From Verrucomicrobiota bacterium (GTDB lineage Bacteria; Verrucomicrobiota; Verrucomicrobiia; Chthoniobacterales; Terrimicrobiaceae), in assembly GCA_018970255.1 (NCBI GenBank), contig JAGWWS010000002.1, forward strand, positions 1 to 64,000: 64,000 nt of DNA, written 5' to 3'. Made by a program: the position numbers and the translations under genes. Numbering within the stretch: the stretch's first letter is position 1; every line of letters begins with the position of its first letter. Shown here piece after piece: positions 44,279 through 52,811 of the stretch. The notes under the pieces were generated by a model that searched no databases, was not told where the DNA came from, and was given only the letters and a program-made list of their open reading frames with translations.

Positions 44279-45610
44279 ATGAAAGTCGCACTGGACCGGA
44301 AACCGAACTGCATCATCGATCTCACCATCGAACTCCCCCCGGACCGCGTCGCGAAGGAAATCGGCCTCGTCGCCGGGCAATTCCAAAAACACGCCCGCAT
44401 CCCCGGCTACCGCCCGGGCAAAGCCCCCGCAGCCGTCATCGAAAAGCGCTACGCCCGCGAAATCGAGGAGGAGGTCCGCGAAAACCTCATCGGCGAGGCG
44501 ATCCGCGAATCCGCCAAAAAAGAGGGCCTCAAGCTCCACGGCGTCCGCGATGTCCCCGAAGCCCACATCGCCGAAGACAAATCCATGCGCATCCGCGCCA
44601 CCGTTGTTGAAATCCCGCAATTCTCGCTCCCGGACTACAAATCCCTCTCCGTCTCCGCCCCCAAGCGCGCCGTCACCGATGCCGATGTCGAGTCGTTCCT
44701 GGAATACCTCCGCGAGCCGCATTCGAAATTCGACCCCGTCGCCGGCCGCCCGCTCGCCATGGGCGACTACGCCGTTGCGAGCTACGAGGCCTCGGTCGAT
44801 GGAAAACCCCTCGCCGAAACCGCCCCGAAGGCGCCCGCCCAGCTCAAGAGCCGCCGCAATGCCTGGATCCTCATGAGCGAAGGCACCCTCTTCCCCGGCT
44901 TCGCCAAGGCCATCGAAGGCATGGAGCCCGAGCAACAGCGCAGCTTCGAACTCGATGTGCCGGAGAATTTCCCCGTCCCGGAACTCCGCGGCAAAAAGGT
45001 CGCCTACTCGCTCACCCTCCACGGCATCAACACCAAGGTCCCGCCCGCCCTCGACGACGAACTCGCAAACCGCATCGAACCCGGCTCCACGCTCGACTCG
45101 CTGCGCAAAAAAATCCGCGAACGCCACGAGGAATCCTCCGAAGCCCAGTTCAAGTCCGCCGTCCGCAAGGCCGTCATCGAAAAACTCCTCGAGGGCTTCG
45201 CCTGCGAACTCCCCGAGGACCTCGTCCACCTCGAAACCAAATCCATCGTGAAGGACATTGTCATGGAATCGCAGGCCCGCGGCCTCAGCGACGAGGACAT
45301 CAAGGAACAGACCGGCAAGATCGTCGAAACCGCCGAGGGCGGCGCGAAGGACCGCGTGCGCGCAAACTTCCTCCTCCTCCGCATCGCCGAGAAGGAGGGG
45401 CTCGACGCCTCCGAGGCCGAACTCCACGAAGCCCTCTTGGACATGTCCCGCGAATACAATATCCCGCTGAAAAAACTCGTGAAGGACATCGGCCGCAGCG
45501 GCACCATCGGCCGCATCCGGGAACAAATCCGCATTTCCAAGGCCCTTGATTTGGCAGTCGCCAATGCTACCGTGGCGGCAACCGCGGAGCCCTCCACGCC
45601 GAACACTTGA
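44279..45610 (+). CDS. tig: Trigger factor
   Basis: The 443-residue ribosome-associated chaperone has an N-terminal ribosome-binding domain with the variant signature [19 protein letters not shown] (the GFRxGKxP loop), a PPIase-like middle domain (about 150-235, with [15 protein letters not shown] and [12 protein letters not shown]) and a C-terminal helical arm (about 255-420). It leads the usual tig-clpP-clpX order. Confidence 0.93.
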   Translation: MKVALDRKPNCIIDLTIELPPDRVAKEIGLVAGQFQKHARIPGYRPGKAPAAVIEKRYAREIEEEVRENLIGEAIRESAKKEGLKLHGVRDVPEAHIAEDKSMRIRATVVEIPQFSLPDYKSLSVSAPKRAVTDADVESFLEYLREPHSKFDPVAGRPLAMGDYAVASYEASVDGKPLAETAPKAPAQLKSRRNAWILMSEGTLFPGFAKAIEGMEPEQQRSFELDVPENFPVPELRGKKVAYSLTLHGINTKVPPALDDELANRIEPGSTLDSLRKKIRERHEESSEAQFKSAVRKAVIEKLLEGFACELPEDLVHLETKSIVKDIVMESQARGLSDEDIKEQTGKIVETAEGGAKDRVRANFLLLRIAEKEGLDASEAELHEALLDMSREYNIPLKKLVKDIGRSGTIGRIREQIRISKALDLAVANATVAATAEPSTPNT

Positions 45611-45627
45611 CCAATCCCAAAAACACC

Positions 45628-46263
45628 ATGCTTGTCCCAATCGTCGTCGAACAAACCGGGCGCGGAGAGCGCAGCTACGACATCTACTCCCGCCTCCTCA
45701 AGGACCGCATCATCTTCATCGGCACCCCCATCGATGACAATGTCGCGAACCTCGTCATCGCCCAGATGCTCTTCCTCCAAATGGAGGACGCCAAAAAAGA
45801 CATCAACATCTACATCAACTCCCCCGGCGGCTCCGTCACCGCCGGCCTCGCGATCTACGACACCATGCAGTTCGTCACCTGCGATGTGAACACCTACTGC
45901 ATGGGCCTCGCCGCCAGCATGGGCGCCGTCCTCCTCTGCGCCGGCACGAAGGGCAAACGCTACGCCCTCCCGAATTCCGACATCATGATCCACCAGGTCT
46001 CCGGCGGCGCCCGCGGCCAGGCCAGCGATGTCGAGCGCCAGGTCGAGTTCATGTTCAAACTCAAAAAACGCCTGAACCGGATCATCTCCCACCACACCGG
46101 CCAGAGCGTCGAAACCGTCGAGAAGGATGCCGACCGCGACTACTACATGACCGCCGACGAAGCCAAAAATTACGGCCTCGTGGATGAAGTCGTGAAGTCC
46201 CGCAAGGACCTCCCCGAAGCCGCCAAGGCCGCCGAAAAGGCTTCCGAGAAATCCTCCGACTAA
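45628..46263 (+). CDS. clpP: ATP-dependent Clp protease proteolytic subunit
   Basis: The 211-residue serine peptidase has the catalytic triad Ser97 ([10 protein letters not shown]), His122 (SDIMIHQ) and Asp171 (KDADRDYYM), with the oxyanion loop [10 protein letters not shown]. It assembles as a tetradecamer fed by ClpX. The start [10 protein letters not shown] follows the family pattern; a TTG seven codons upstream is possible. It lies 17 bp after tig. Confidence 0.95.
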   Translation: MLVPIVVEQTGRGERSYDIYSRLLKDRIIFIGTPIDDNVANLVIAQMLFLQMEDAKKDINIYINSPGGSVTAGLAIYDTMQFVTCDVNTYCMGLAASMGAVLLCAGTKGKRYALPNSDIMIHQVSGGARGQASDVERQVEFMFKLKKRLNRIISHHTGQSVETVEKDADRDYYMTADEAKNYGLVDEVVKSRKDLPEAAKAAEKASEKSSD

Positions 46264-46275
46264 CCCCGCTTCCCC

Positions 46276-47541
46276 ATGGCGCGCGCGAACAACCTCACGA
46301 TGTGCTCGTTTTGCGGCAAGAGCCAGGCCGAGGTGCGCAAGCTCATCGCCGGCCCCGGGGTTTACATCTGCGACAGCTGCATCACCATTTGCAAGGGCAT
46401 CCTCGAGAAGGAACTCAAGGACGACACCCGCCGCACAAAGCCCTCCTTCCGCGTCCCGAAGCCCGCCGAGATCAAGAAACTCCTCGACCAGCATGTCATC
46501 GGGCAGGACACCGCGAAGAAGGTCCTCTCCGTCGCCGTCCACAACCACTACAAGCGCCTCACCCAATCCACCGCCGCCGCGCAGCTCGGCCCGCTCGAGG
46601 ATGTCGAAATCGAAAAGAGCAACATCCTCCTCCTCGGCCCCACCGGCTCCGGGAAAACCCTCCTCGCCCGCACCCTCGCGCAGGTCCTCGATGTCCCCTT
46701 CGCCATCGCCGACGCCACCTCCATCACCGAGGCCGGCTATGTCGGCGAGGATGTCGAAAACATCATCCTCCGCCTGCTCCAGAATGCCGACTACGATGTG
46801 AAGCGCTGCGAGATGGGAATCATCTACATCGATGAAATCGACAAGATCGGGCGCAAGACCGACAATGTCTCCATCACCCGCGATGTCTCCGGCGAAGGCG
46901 TCCAGCAGGCCCTCCTGAAAATCCTCGAAGCCGCCACCTGCAATGTCCCCCCCCAGGGCGGGCGCAAGCACCCCCAGCAGGAATACATCCAGGTCAACAC
47001 CGAGAAAATCCTCTTCATTTGCGGCGGCGCCTTTGTCGGCCTCGAAAAAATCATCCAGCGCCGCCTTGGCGGCCGCACCCTCGGCTTCAACGCCCCCGTC
47101 ATCGGCAACGCCGCCGGAACGGACCGCACCGAAACCCTTTCGAAGGTCGAACCCGAAGACCTCATTTCCTTCGGCCTCATCCCGGAATTCATCGGCCGCC
47201 TGCCCGTCGTCGCCACGCTCGACGAACTCACCGAGGACCAGCTCGTCCAGGTCCTCACCGAACCCCGCAACGCCATGGTGAAGCAATACACCAAGCTCCT
47301 CGGCATGGACGGCGTCGGATTGAATTTCACGAAAGACGCCCTGCGCGCGCTGGCCGGCGAAGCCATCAGCAAAGGCACCGGGGCCCGCGCGTTGAGGTCG
47401 ATGATCGAGCGCATCATGCTCGATGTCATGTTCGACTGCCCCGGCCGCGACGACATCGCCGAAGTCACCATCAACCGCGCCGTCGTTGAAGGCAAAAAGT
47501 CCCCCCTCCTCCGCCGCAAACAGGAAAAAGACGCCGCCTAA
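46276..47541 (+). CDS. clpX: ATP-dependent Clp protease ATP-binding subunit
   Basis: The 421-residue AAA+ unfoldase has a zinc-binding domain with Cys10, Cys13, Cys32 and Cys35 (CSFC and CDSC), Walker [13 protein letters not shown], Walker [12 protein letters not shown], the pore loop GYVGEDV and the RKH-type loop [13 protein letters not shown] region. The sensor-2 arginine is in [15 protein letters not shown]. It delivers substrates to the ClpP made just upstream (12-bp gap). Confidence 0.96.
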   Translation: MARANNLTMCSFCGKSQAEVRKLIAGPGVYICDSCITICKGILEKELKDDTRRTKPSFRVPKPAEIKKLLDQHVIGQDTAKKVLSVAVHNHYKRLTQSTAAAQLGPLEDVEIEKSNILLLGPTGSGKTLLARTLAQVLDVPFAIADATSITEAGYVGEDVENIILRLLQNADYDVKRCEMGIIYIDEIDKIGRKTDNVSITRDVSGEGVQQALLKILEAATCNVPPQGGRKHPQQEYIQVNTEKILFICGGAFVGLEKIIQRRLGGRTLGFNAPVIGNAAGTDRTETLSKVEPEDLISFGLIPEFIGRLPVVATLDELTEDQLVQVLTEPRNAMVKQYTKLLGMDGVGLNFTKDALRALAGEAISKGTGARALRSMIERIMLDVMFDCPGRDDIAEVTINRAVVEGKKSPLLRRKQEKDAA

Positions 47542-47551
47542 CCCCAGGGTA

Positions 47552-47574
47552 GGGACGACGCTCCGGGCCGTCCC
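47552..47574. repeat. REP-like GC hairpin after clpX
   Basis: GGGACG (47552-47557) and CGTCCC (47569-47574) form a hairpin within the phrase GGTAGGGACGACGCTCCGG, a style of intergenic repeat common in this group. The gap between convergent clpX and the ROK kinase is 47 bp. It may also help end transcription, though no T-run follows. Confidence 0.45.
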
Positions 47575-47588
47575 AAACTTCAAGCGCC

Positions 47589-48506
47589 TCAGGCGCCGCC
47601 CTCTGCCAGCAAGGCCGCCCCAAAAACCCCCGCACTGTCGCCCAACTGTGGCTTCAAAATTTTCGTCCGGAACTCGGAATTGAAAACATGCGCTGCCACC
47701 GCGCGCCTCGTTTCTTCACCGTAGAGCGCCGCCACATTTCCAACCCCGCCCCCAACCACAATCGCATCGGGGTCCAAAACATTCACCACCGCCGCAATCG
47801 CCTCGCCGAACTTTTCGCGCAACCGCCGAATCGTCTCCACCGCCAAAGCCTCCCCGGCATCCGCCCGCTTCACGATTTCCGGCAGCCGAACGTCATCCCC
47901 GCCATGGCTCCGGTAGAACCTCTCAAGGGAAGGCCCCGCAATGACCGTCTCCACGCACCCGGCCCGCCCGCAGTAGCACGGATGTGATTCGCCGCGCATC
48001 GGATTGTGCCCCCACTCGCCGGCGATTCCATGCAACCCCTCGAGGATCTCGCCATGCACCACGATCCCGCCGCCCACACCGGTTCCCAAAATCAAACCCA
48101 TGACCACCGCCTCCCCGCGCGCGGCGCCCCACAGGGCTTCGGCCAGCGCGAAGCAATTCGCATCGTTCGCCATCTTCACCCCACAACCCAGCGCCGATTC
48201 CAAATCCTCCCGCAACCTCCGCCCGTTCAGGCAAACCGTATTCGAATTCTTCAAAACCCCGGTTGCCGGTTCCACTGCGCCGGGCGTCCCGATCCCCACC
48301 ACGCGCGGCCCCGCCAATCCGCTCTCCGCCTCCAACTCGCCAACCAAGCGCCCGATGTTCTCCAAAATCCGCCCATACCCGGCACCCGCTTCGGTATCCG
48401 TCCGCCTCCTCCACAACGCCAAGCCTGGCTTTGCGGCATCAACGATTGCCGCCTCGATCTTTGTGCCCCCCAGGTCGATTCCCCAGAGGTGCCCGCCCGC
48501 GCTCAC
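47589..48506 (-). CDS. ROK-family sugar kinase (glucokinase-like)
   Basis: The 305-residue kinase has the phosphate-1 motif WGIDLGGTKIEAAIVD, ANDANCFALAEA with the catalytic Asp, LILGTGVGGGIV, and the ROK zinc site in GHNPMRGESHPCYCGRAGCVET (cysteines in PCYCGRAGC). The EWGHNP signature and zinc motif favour glucose or fructose as substrate. There is no N-terminal helix-turn-helix, so it is an enzyme, not a repressor. It starts at GTG, overlapping the dnaN stop as GTGA. Confidence 0.88.
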   Translation of the reverse strand: MSAGGHLWGIDLGGTKIEAAIVDAAKPGLALWRRRTDTEAGAGYGRILENIGRLVGELEAESGLAGPRVVGIGTPGAVEPATGVLKNSNTVCLNGRRLREDLESALGCGVKMANDANCFALAEALWGAARGEAVVMGLILGTGVGGGIVVHGEILEGLHGIAGEWGHNPMRGESHPCYCGRAGCVETVIAGPSLERFYRSHGGDDVRLPEIVKRADAGEALAVETIRRLREKFGEAIAAVVNVLDPDAIVVGGGVGNVAALYGEETRRAVAAHVFNSEFRTKILKPQLGDSAGVFGAALLAEGGA

Positions 48507-49600
48507 GCAGAGACGCGCATCGGCATGATCACATACAGGAACGGGGTCTGGATTTTCAAAACTCCCGGGCTCATCTCGTCGATCAACTCCAGGTAAACCT
48601 CCTCGTTCGAGAGGTTGCGGAGCGGGTCCATGAGGAACTCCGGATTGAACGCGATCGAAATGTCCTTGCCGCGGTAGTTGATCGCCATCGACTCCTTCGC
48701 CTCGCCCACCTCCGGCGTGGTCGCCGTAATGTCGAGGTTGTTCTTGGTGAAATTCAGCCGCACCGAACTCGTCTTGTCCGTGCTCAGCAGCGACACGCGC
48801 CGCACGCAGTTCAGGAACGCCTCGCGCTCGAGCGTCACGCGCTCCTTCGCCGCCCCGGGGATCACCTGGCGGTAGTTCGGGTAATTCCCCTCGACGAGCT
48901 TTGAAACCAAAACCGTCCCGCCCAGGTCGAACGAAACGAGGTTTTCGGAACTCGCTATCACCATTCCGCCCTCTTCGGCCAGCAGGCGCTGCAATTCCGT
49001 CACCGCCTTCGTCGGCAAAATGAAATCCCGCTCGCTGCTCTTCGGGAACTCGAGGTCGCTGTCGAACAGCGCGAGCCGCCGCCCGTCGGTCGCCACGAGC
49101 GTGAGCTTGTTCTCCTGCAGCGAAAACAAAATGCCGTTCAGCACGAACCGCGCCTCGTCCGTCGAAATCGCATAAGAAGTCTTCCTCAGCCCGTCGCGCA
49201 GCTCCGACTGCTTCAGGTTCAGCTCATTCCCCTTCTCGATCGCGGGGAACACGGGGAACTCCTCCTTCGGCAGCCCTAGGATTTTGAAAAAACTCGCTCC
49301 GCAGCGGATCGTCGCCGCGTTCTTGGAATCCGTCTCGATGAGGATCTCCGCGTTCGGCATCTCGCGCACGATCGAAACCAACTTGCGCGCCGGCAGCGTC
49401 GTCGTGCCGGGCTTTTCGACCTTCGCCTCCACGCGGCAGCGGATACCCACCTCGAGGTCGGTTGTGGTGAGCCTCAACCCGTTCTCATCGGCCTCGAGCA
49501 ACACATTCGTCAAAATCGGGAGCGTCGGCCGGGAACTCACGACATTCTGGGTGCGCTGCAGGCCTTCGAGGAGGGATTCTTTGGTGACCGCGATCTTCAT
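48503..49600 (-). CDS. dnaN: DNA polymerase III beta sliding clamp
   Basis: The 365-residue protein has the three-repeat clamp fold, beginning MKIAVTKESLLEGLQRTQNVV and containing GIRCRVEAKVEKPGTTTLPA, VATDGRRLALFDSDL and the C-terminal PVRNLSNEE-like region, ending in YVIMPMRVSA, the usual clamp terminus. It rings DNA and tethers polymerases. It is not beside dnaA or recF (recF is 5 kb away), so the usual origin cluster is broken up. It is co-transcribed with the ROK kinase gene. Confidence 0.95.
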   Translation of the reverse strand: MKIAVTKESLLEGLQRTQNVVSSRPTLPILTNVLLEADENGLRLTTTDLEVGIRCRVEAKVEKPGTTTLPARKLVSIVREMPNAEILIETDSKNAATIRCGASFFKILGLPKEEFPVFPAIEKGNELNLKQSELRDGLRKTSYAISTDEARFVLNGILFSLQENKLTLVATDGRRLALFDSDLEFPKSSERDFILPTKAVTELQRLLAEEGGMVIASSENLVSFDLGGTVLVSKLVEGNYPNYRQVIPGAAKERVTLEREAFLNCVRRVSLLSTDKTSSVRLNFTKNNLDITATTPEVGEAKESMAINYRGKDISIAFNPEFLMDPLRNLSNEEVYLELIDEMSPGVLKIQTPFLYVIMPMRVSA

Positions 49601-49614
49601 TTTTGGAACCGCGA

Positions 49615-49643
49615 TTGATACGGGGGAGCCCCCGAGGTGTCAA
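49615..49643 (-). promoter_or_regulatory. Candidate sigma-70 promoter of dnaN with a GC palindrome in the spacer
   Basis: On the minus strand TTGACA (49643-49638) is followed by exactly 17 bases and TATCAA (49620-49615). The spacer is almost wholly CGGGGG/CCCCCG (49621-49634), able to form a stem. Transcription would start about 8 bases before the dnaN ATG, giving a nearly leaderless mRNA. Confidence 0.5.
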
Positions 49644-49682
49644 CGCACGACTTCCCGCCCGGCATCACGAAAAGCGGTCCAC

Positions 49683-50567
49683 TCATGCCTTGTCCCAACG
49701 GCGCAGCGATTCCTCGTGCAAATGCCTCCGCGCCCGCCGGGCAACGATGCCGTATTTTGGCCCGAACAGATATGCCAAGACAAACGCGGCCCCGAGGATC
49801 AACACAATCGCCGGTCCCGACGGAATATTCGCCCAGTAGCTCGCCATCAACCCCGCCACCGCACCGCCCGTCCCCAGCGCCGCTCCGCCCCACAGCATCG
49901 TGTCGAACGAATCACTCAACAGATAAACCGTCGCCGCCGGCAGGATCAAAAGCCCGAGCGAAAGCAAAACCCCCACCGCCTGAAGCGACGAGACCATGGC
50001 CAGGACAATCAAAACCACCAGCATCCCCAGGAGCCCGCCCACCGGCACGCCGAGCGCTTTGGCGACCGATGCCTCAAAAACCGAAAGCAAAAGCGGCCGC
50101 TGGAACGCCACGAGCAAGAGCAGCACCACGCAGGTGATCGCGTAGCTCGTCCACAAATCCGCATCGCCCACGCCGAGGATGTTGCCAAAGAGGAAATGGT
50201 CGAGGCTCACCCGCACATTCGCGAATTTGATAATCGCCACGCCGACCGCGAACGCCACGATGTAGAGGGCCGCAATCGCCGTCTCCTCCTTGACCCGCGA
50301 ACTCCGCGAAATCATGTGCCCGCCCAGCACGACGAAAAGCGCCGCCAGCAGTCCCCCGAGCAACAATCCTCCCGGCGTCAGCCCGACCAGGATCGCCGCC
50401 AGCGCGAGCCCCGGTAGCAGCGAATGCGACAGCGCATCCGCCACCAGAGCCAGCCTCCGCACCACCACGAACGCACCGAGGAACCCGTTCGTGAAACCCA
50501 CCAGCACGCAGGCCATCAACGCCCGCCGCATGAACTCGTATTCGAATGGCTCGAAAACCCAGCCCAT
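49683..50567 (-). CDS. znuB: Zinc/manganese ABC transporter permease
   Basis: The 294-residue ABC-3 family membrane protein has eight to nine hydrophobic segments. It contains FLGAFVVVRRLALVADALSHSLLPG near the N-terminus (key residues ADALSHSLLPG), VSLDHFLFGNILGV, and VGVLLSLGLLILPAATVYLL. It forms the channel of the transporter with ZnuC as ATPase. GTG at 50570 is an alternative start. The last gene of the four-gene metal-uptake operon; 82 bp separate it from dnaN. Confidence 0.9.
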   Translation of the reverse strand: MGWVFEPFEYEFMRRALMACVLVGFTNGFLGAFVVVRRLALVADALSHSLLPGLALAAILVGLTPGGLLLGGLLAALFVVLGGHMISRSSRVKEETAIAALYIVAFAVGVAIIKFANVRVSLDHFLFGNILGVGDADLWTSYAITCVVLLLLVAFQRPLLLSVFEASVAKALGVPVGGLLGMLVVLIVLAMVSSLQAVGVLLSLGLLILPAATVYLLSDSFDTMLWGGAALGTGGAVAGLMASYWANIPSGPAIVLILGAAFVLAYLFGPKYGIVARRARRHLHEESLRRWDKA

Positions 50568-50609
50568 CACGCCGCACCCCCTGAAAACTGAAAACCAAAA
50601 ACTGAAAAC

Positions 50610-51368
50610 TTACACATGGTGGAAATGCCGGTGCTCCCCCGCGCCTTCGCCGCTGAACACATGAGTCGCGAATGCTCGGTCGAGATTTTCTTTCGTAAAA
50701 GCATCGGCCGTTTTCCCCGCCGCCACGAGCTCGCCGTTCAAAATCAAAACATGGTCGAACAACTCGCCCACGCTCTTGAGGTCATGGTGCGATGCCAGCA
50801 CCAGCTTGCCGGAATCCCGCAGCCTGCCGAGCGCCGCGAGGAAAGCCTCCGTTGCATTGCGGTCCAGCCCGGTGAACGGCTCGTCGAGAAGGTAGATGTC
50901 CGCCCGCTGCGCCCAGGCCCGTGCCAAAAACACCCGCTGTTGCTGCCCGCCGGAGAGCGCCGAAATCTGCCGTTCCGCCAAGTCCCCGATGTCGCAAACC
51001 CGCATCGCCTCGTCCACCACCTCGCAGTCGCGCTCCGTGAACCTCCGCCACATGCCGAGCGCCGGATAGAGCCCCATCTCGACGAGCCCGCGAACGGTCA
51101 CCGGAAAATCCCAATCCACCGCCTCGCGCTGCGGCACATACGCGATCTCCCGCCCGCTCCGCCCGCCTGCATGCCCGGTGAATTCGATCCGCCCGGTCTC
51201 GAGCGGCAGGAGCCCGGCCACCGCCTTCAGCAGCGTTGTCTTCCCCGCGCCGTTCGGCCCCAGCAGCGCGACGATGGACCCGCAGGAAAACTCCGCGCTC
51301 AAGTGGTGCACCGCCGGAATCCGGTTGTAGCTCACCGTCACATCCTCGAATCGCAGCCGGTGGTTCAT
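50610..51368 (-). CDS. znuC: Zinc/manganese ABC transporter ATP-binding protein
   Basis: The 252-residue ATPase has Walker A LLGPNGAGKTTLLKA, Q-loop YVPQREAVDWDFPVTV (typical of metal transporters), signature LSGGQQQR, Walker B IYLLDEPFTGLD and switch ASHHDLKSV. The C-terminus GEHRHFHHV is His-rich and could bind metal. Its ATG overlaps the stop of the preceding small membrane protein gene (ATGA). Confidence 0.92.
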   Translation of the reverse strand: MNHRLRFEDVTVSYNRIPAVHHLSAEFSCGSIVALLGPNGAGKTTLLKAVAGLLPLETGRIEFTGHAGGRSGREIAYVPQREAVDWDFPVTVRGLVEMGLYPALGMWRRFTERDCEVVDEAMRVCDIGDLAERQISALSGGQQQRVFLARAWAQRADIYLLDEPFTGLDRNATEAFLAALGRLRDSGKLVLASHHDLKSVGELFDHVLILNGELVAAGKTADAFTKENLDRAFATHVFSGEGAGEHRHFHHV

Positions 51369-51787
51369 GGGTCGTTCAACACCACCACATCGTCCACCAC
51401 ACCCTCGCCCCAGAGCGTGGCATCCTTCAAAACGCGCCCGCCCCGCTCCACCTCCACCCGCACGGCACACTTGCCGCCCTCCTGCGAAAAATCCGCGAAC
51501 ACCGCCACATCCTCGGGCGCCGATTCCGACATGGGAAAAACCGCCTGGAATTCGCGAACCCCGTCGCCCGACTCCGCAGGCTCCTTCCCCGCGACCATTA
51601 CCGAAAGCCTCGCCGGAGCCGACGCCGTCAGCCGGACCGTGTAATCCACCAGCGCGCCTTCCGTTTTTGCCACCGCCGCCACAGGCGCCACGACGCCATC
51701 CCCGCGCGTCATGAACCACACCGGCACGCCCAGCAGAACCAGCGCGCCAGCCACCACCAACACCCTCGCCAGCGGGAATCCGCGCAC
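51365..51787 (-). CDS. Membrane-anchored hypothetical protein inside the metal ABC operon
   Basis: The 140-residue protein starts at GTG, 2 bp after the znuA stop. It has one N-terminal transmembrane segment (about 8-25, VLVVAGALVLLGVPVWF) and an extracytoplasmic beta-rich domain with LVDYTVRLTASAPARLSVMV and KCAVRVEVERGGRVL. It has no His-rich stretch. I know no family. Gene overlaps on both sides argue that it works with the transporter, perhaps as an accessory periplasmic subunit. Confidence 0.7.
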   Translation of the reverse strand: MRGFPLARVLVVAGALVLLGVPVWFMTRGDGVVAPVAAVAKTEGALVDYTVRLTASAPARLSVMVAGKEPAESGDGVREFQAVFPMSESAPEDVAVFADFSQEGGKCAVRVEVERGGRVLKDATLWGEGVVDDVVVLNDP

Positions 51788-51789
51788 CC

Positions 51790-52695
51790 CTACCGCAGCG
51801 CCCCCACGATCGTGTTCACATTGCTTCGCATCATCCCTTCATAGGTGCCCGCGTTGCCGGTTCCAAGCCCATCCGCATACAAAACCCCGCCCGGCTTCGC
51901 CCCGGTTTCTGCCGTGATTTCCGAGAGCACCTTGGGGTTCTCGATGTTCTCGGCAAAAATCGCCTTCACGCCCTTGCCGCGGATTTCCCCGATCAATTCT
52001 TGCACCCGGCGCGAGGAGGGTTGCTCCTCCGTGGAAATCCCCTGCACCGCCATCACCTCGAACCCGTGGTCCTTCGCGAAATACCCCAGCGCATCGTGCG
52101 AAGTCACCAGCACCCGCGACGCCTTGGGCAATTGCGCCACCTGCTTGCGCACCCACTTCGCCAGGCCCGCGAGGCGACCATCGAGCTTCGCGGCATTCGC
52201 TTCGTATTCCGCCTTCCCCGCCGGATCCGCCTCCACAAAGGCATCGCGGATTTGTGCCGCCACGAGCCGCGCATTCCCGATGCTGTGCCACCAATGCGGG
52301 TCCAACGAACCATGGTGGTGGTGCGAATGGTCATGCCCATGAGCGTCACAAGCCTGCTCCGCCTCGATCGGTTCAACCACATCGCCGGCCACCACCACTT
52401 CCACGCCGTCCTTCGCGACAGCCTGCCGCATCTTGTCGAGATACCCCTCGAACCCCATCCCGTTCGCGAGCAAAATCCTCGCGCCCGCCACCGCCCGGTA
52501 GTCCCCCGGCGAGGGCTCGAACGCATGCGGGTCCACACCCGGCTCCACGATTTCCACCACCTCCACCCGGTCCCCTCCAATGTCCCGCGCGAAGTCCGCC
52601 ATCACCGTGCTCAGCGAAGCCACGCGCACCGGTTCAGCCCGCAGAGGCCCCGCCGCCAGCGCCAACGCCGCTGCGATTGAAAAAATGTGTTTCAC
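51790..52695 (-). CDS. znuA: Zinc-type ABC transporter substrate-binding protein
   Basis: The protein has 301 residues. It has a signal peptide (MKHIFSIAAALALAAGPLRA), the cluster-9 solute-binding fold with PGVDPHAFEPSPGDYRAV, a His/Asp-rich loop HGHDHSHHHHG typical of zinc-specific members, LDPHWWHSIGNARLVA, VTSHDALGYFA and GVLYADGLG. It captures Zn2+ in the periplasm. The GTG start at 52695 gives a clean signal peptide. ATG codons at 52719 and 52722 would lengthen it and run into the palindrome at 52722-52736. Confidence 0.92.
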   Translation of the reverse strand: MKHIFSIAAALALAAGPLRAEPVRVASLSTVMADFARDIGGDRVEVVEIVEPGVDPHAFEPSPGDYRAVAGARILLANGMGFEGYLDKMRQAVAKDGVEVVVAGDVVEPIEAEQACDAHGHDHSHHHHGSLDPHWWHSIGNARLVAAQIRDAFVEADPAGKAEYEANAAKLDGRLAGLAKWVRKQVAQLPKASRVLVTSHDALGYFAKDHGFEVMAVQGISTEEQPSSRRVQELIGEIRGKGVKAIFAENIENPKVLSEITAETGAKPGGVLYADGLGTGNAGTYEGMMRSNVNTIVGALR

Positions 52696-52721
52696 CGCGC
52701 CAACCTGACCGCTCCGCATCA

Positions 52722-52736
52722 TGCAAGTCAATTGCA
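52722..52736. promoter_or_regulatory. Candidate operator palindrome upstream of znuA
   Basis: TGCAA-GTCAA-TTGCA is a perfect 5-5-5 inverted repeat between the divergent znuA and lpdA genes, 27 bases before the znuA start. Zinc uptake operons are usually repressed by Zur, and this is the only obvious dyad there. Assignment to Zur is inference; the lpdA -35 candidate (TTGCAA, 52756) is 20 bases away. Confidence 0.35.
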
Positions 52737-52811
52737 GAAACAACCCCCATTGCGGTTGCAACCCCGCGCCCCCTCCGCCATGATGCGCCGCTCAAATCCA
52801 AAAAAAATCCT

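Noticed and set aside
45004-47583. 859-codon reading frame opposite tig, clpP and clpX
   Set aside because: It spans three proven genes antisense and has no domain signatures.
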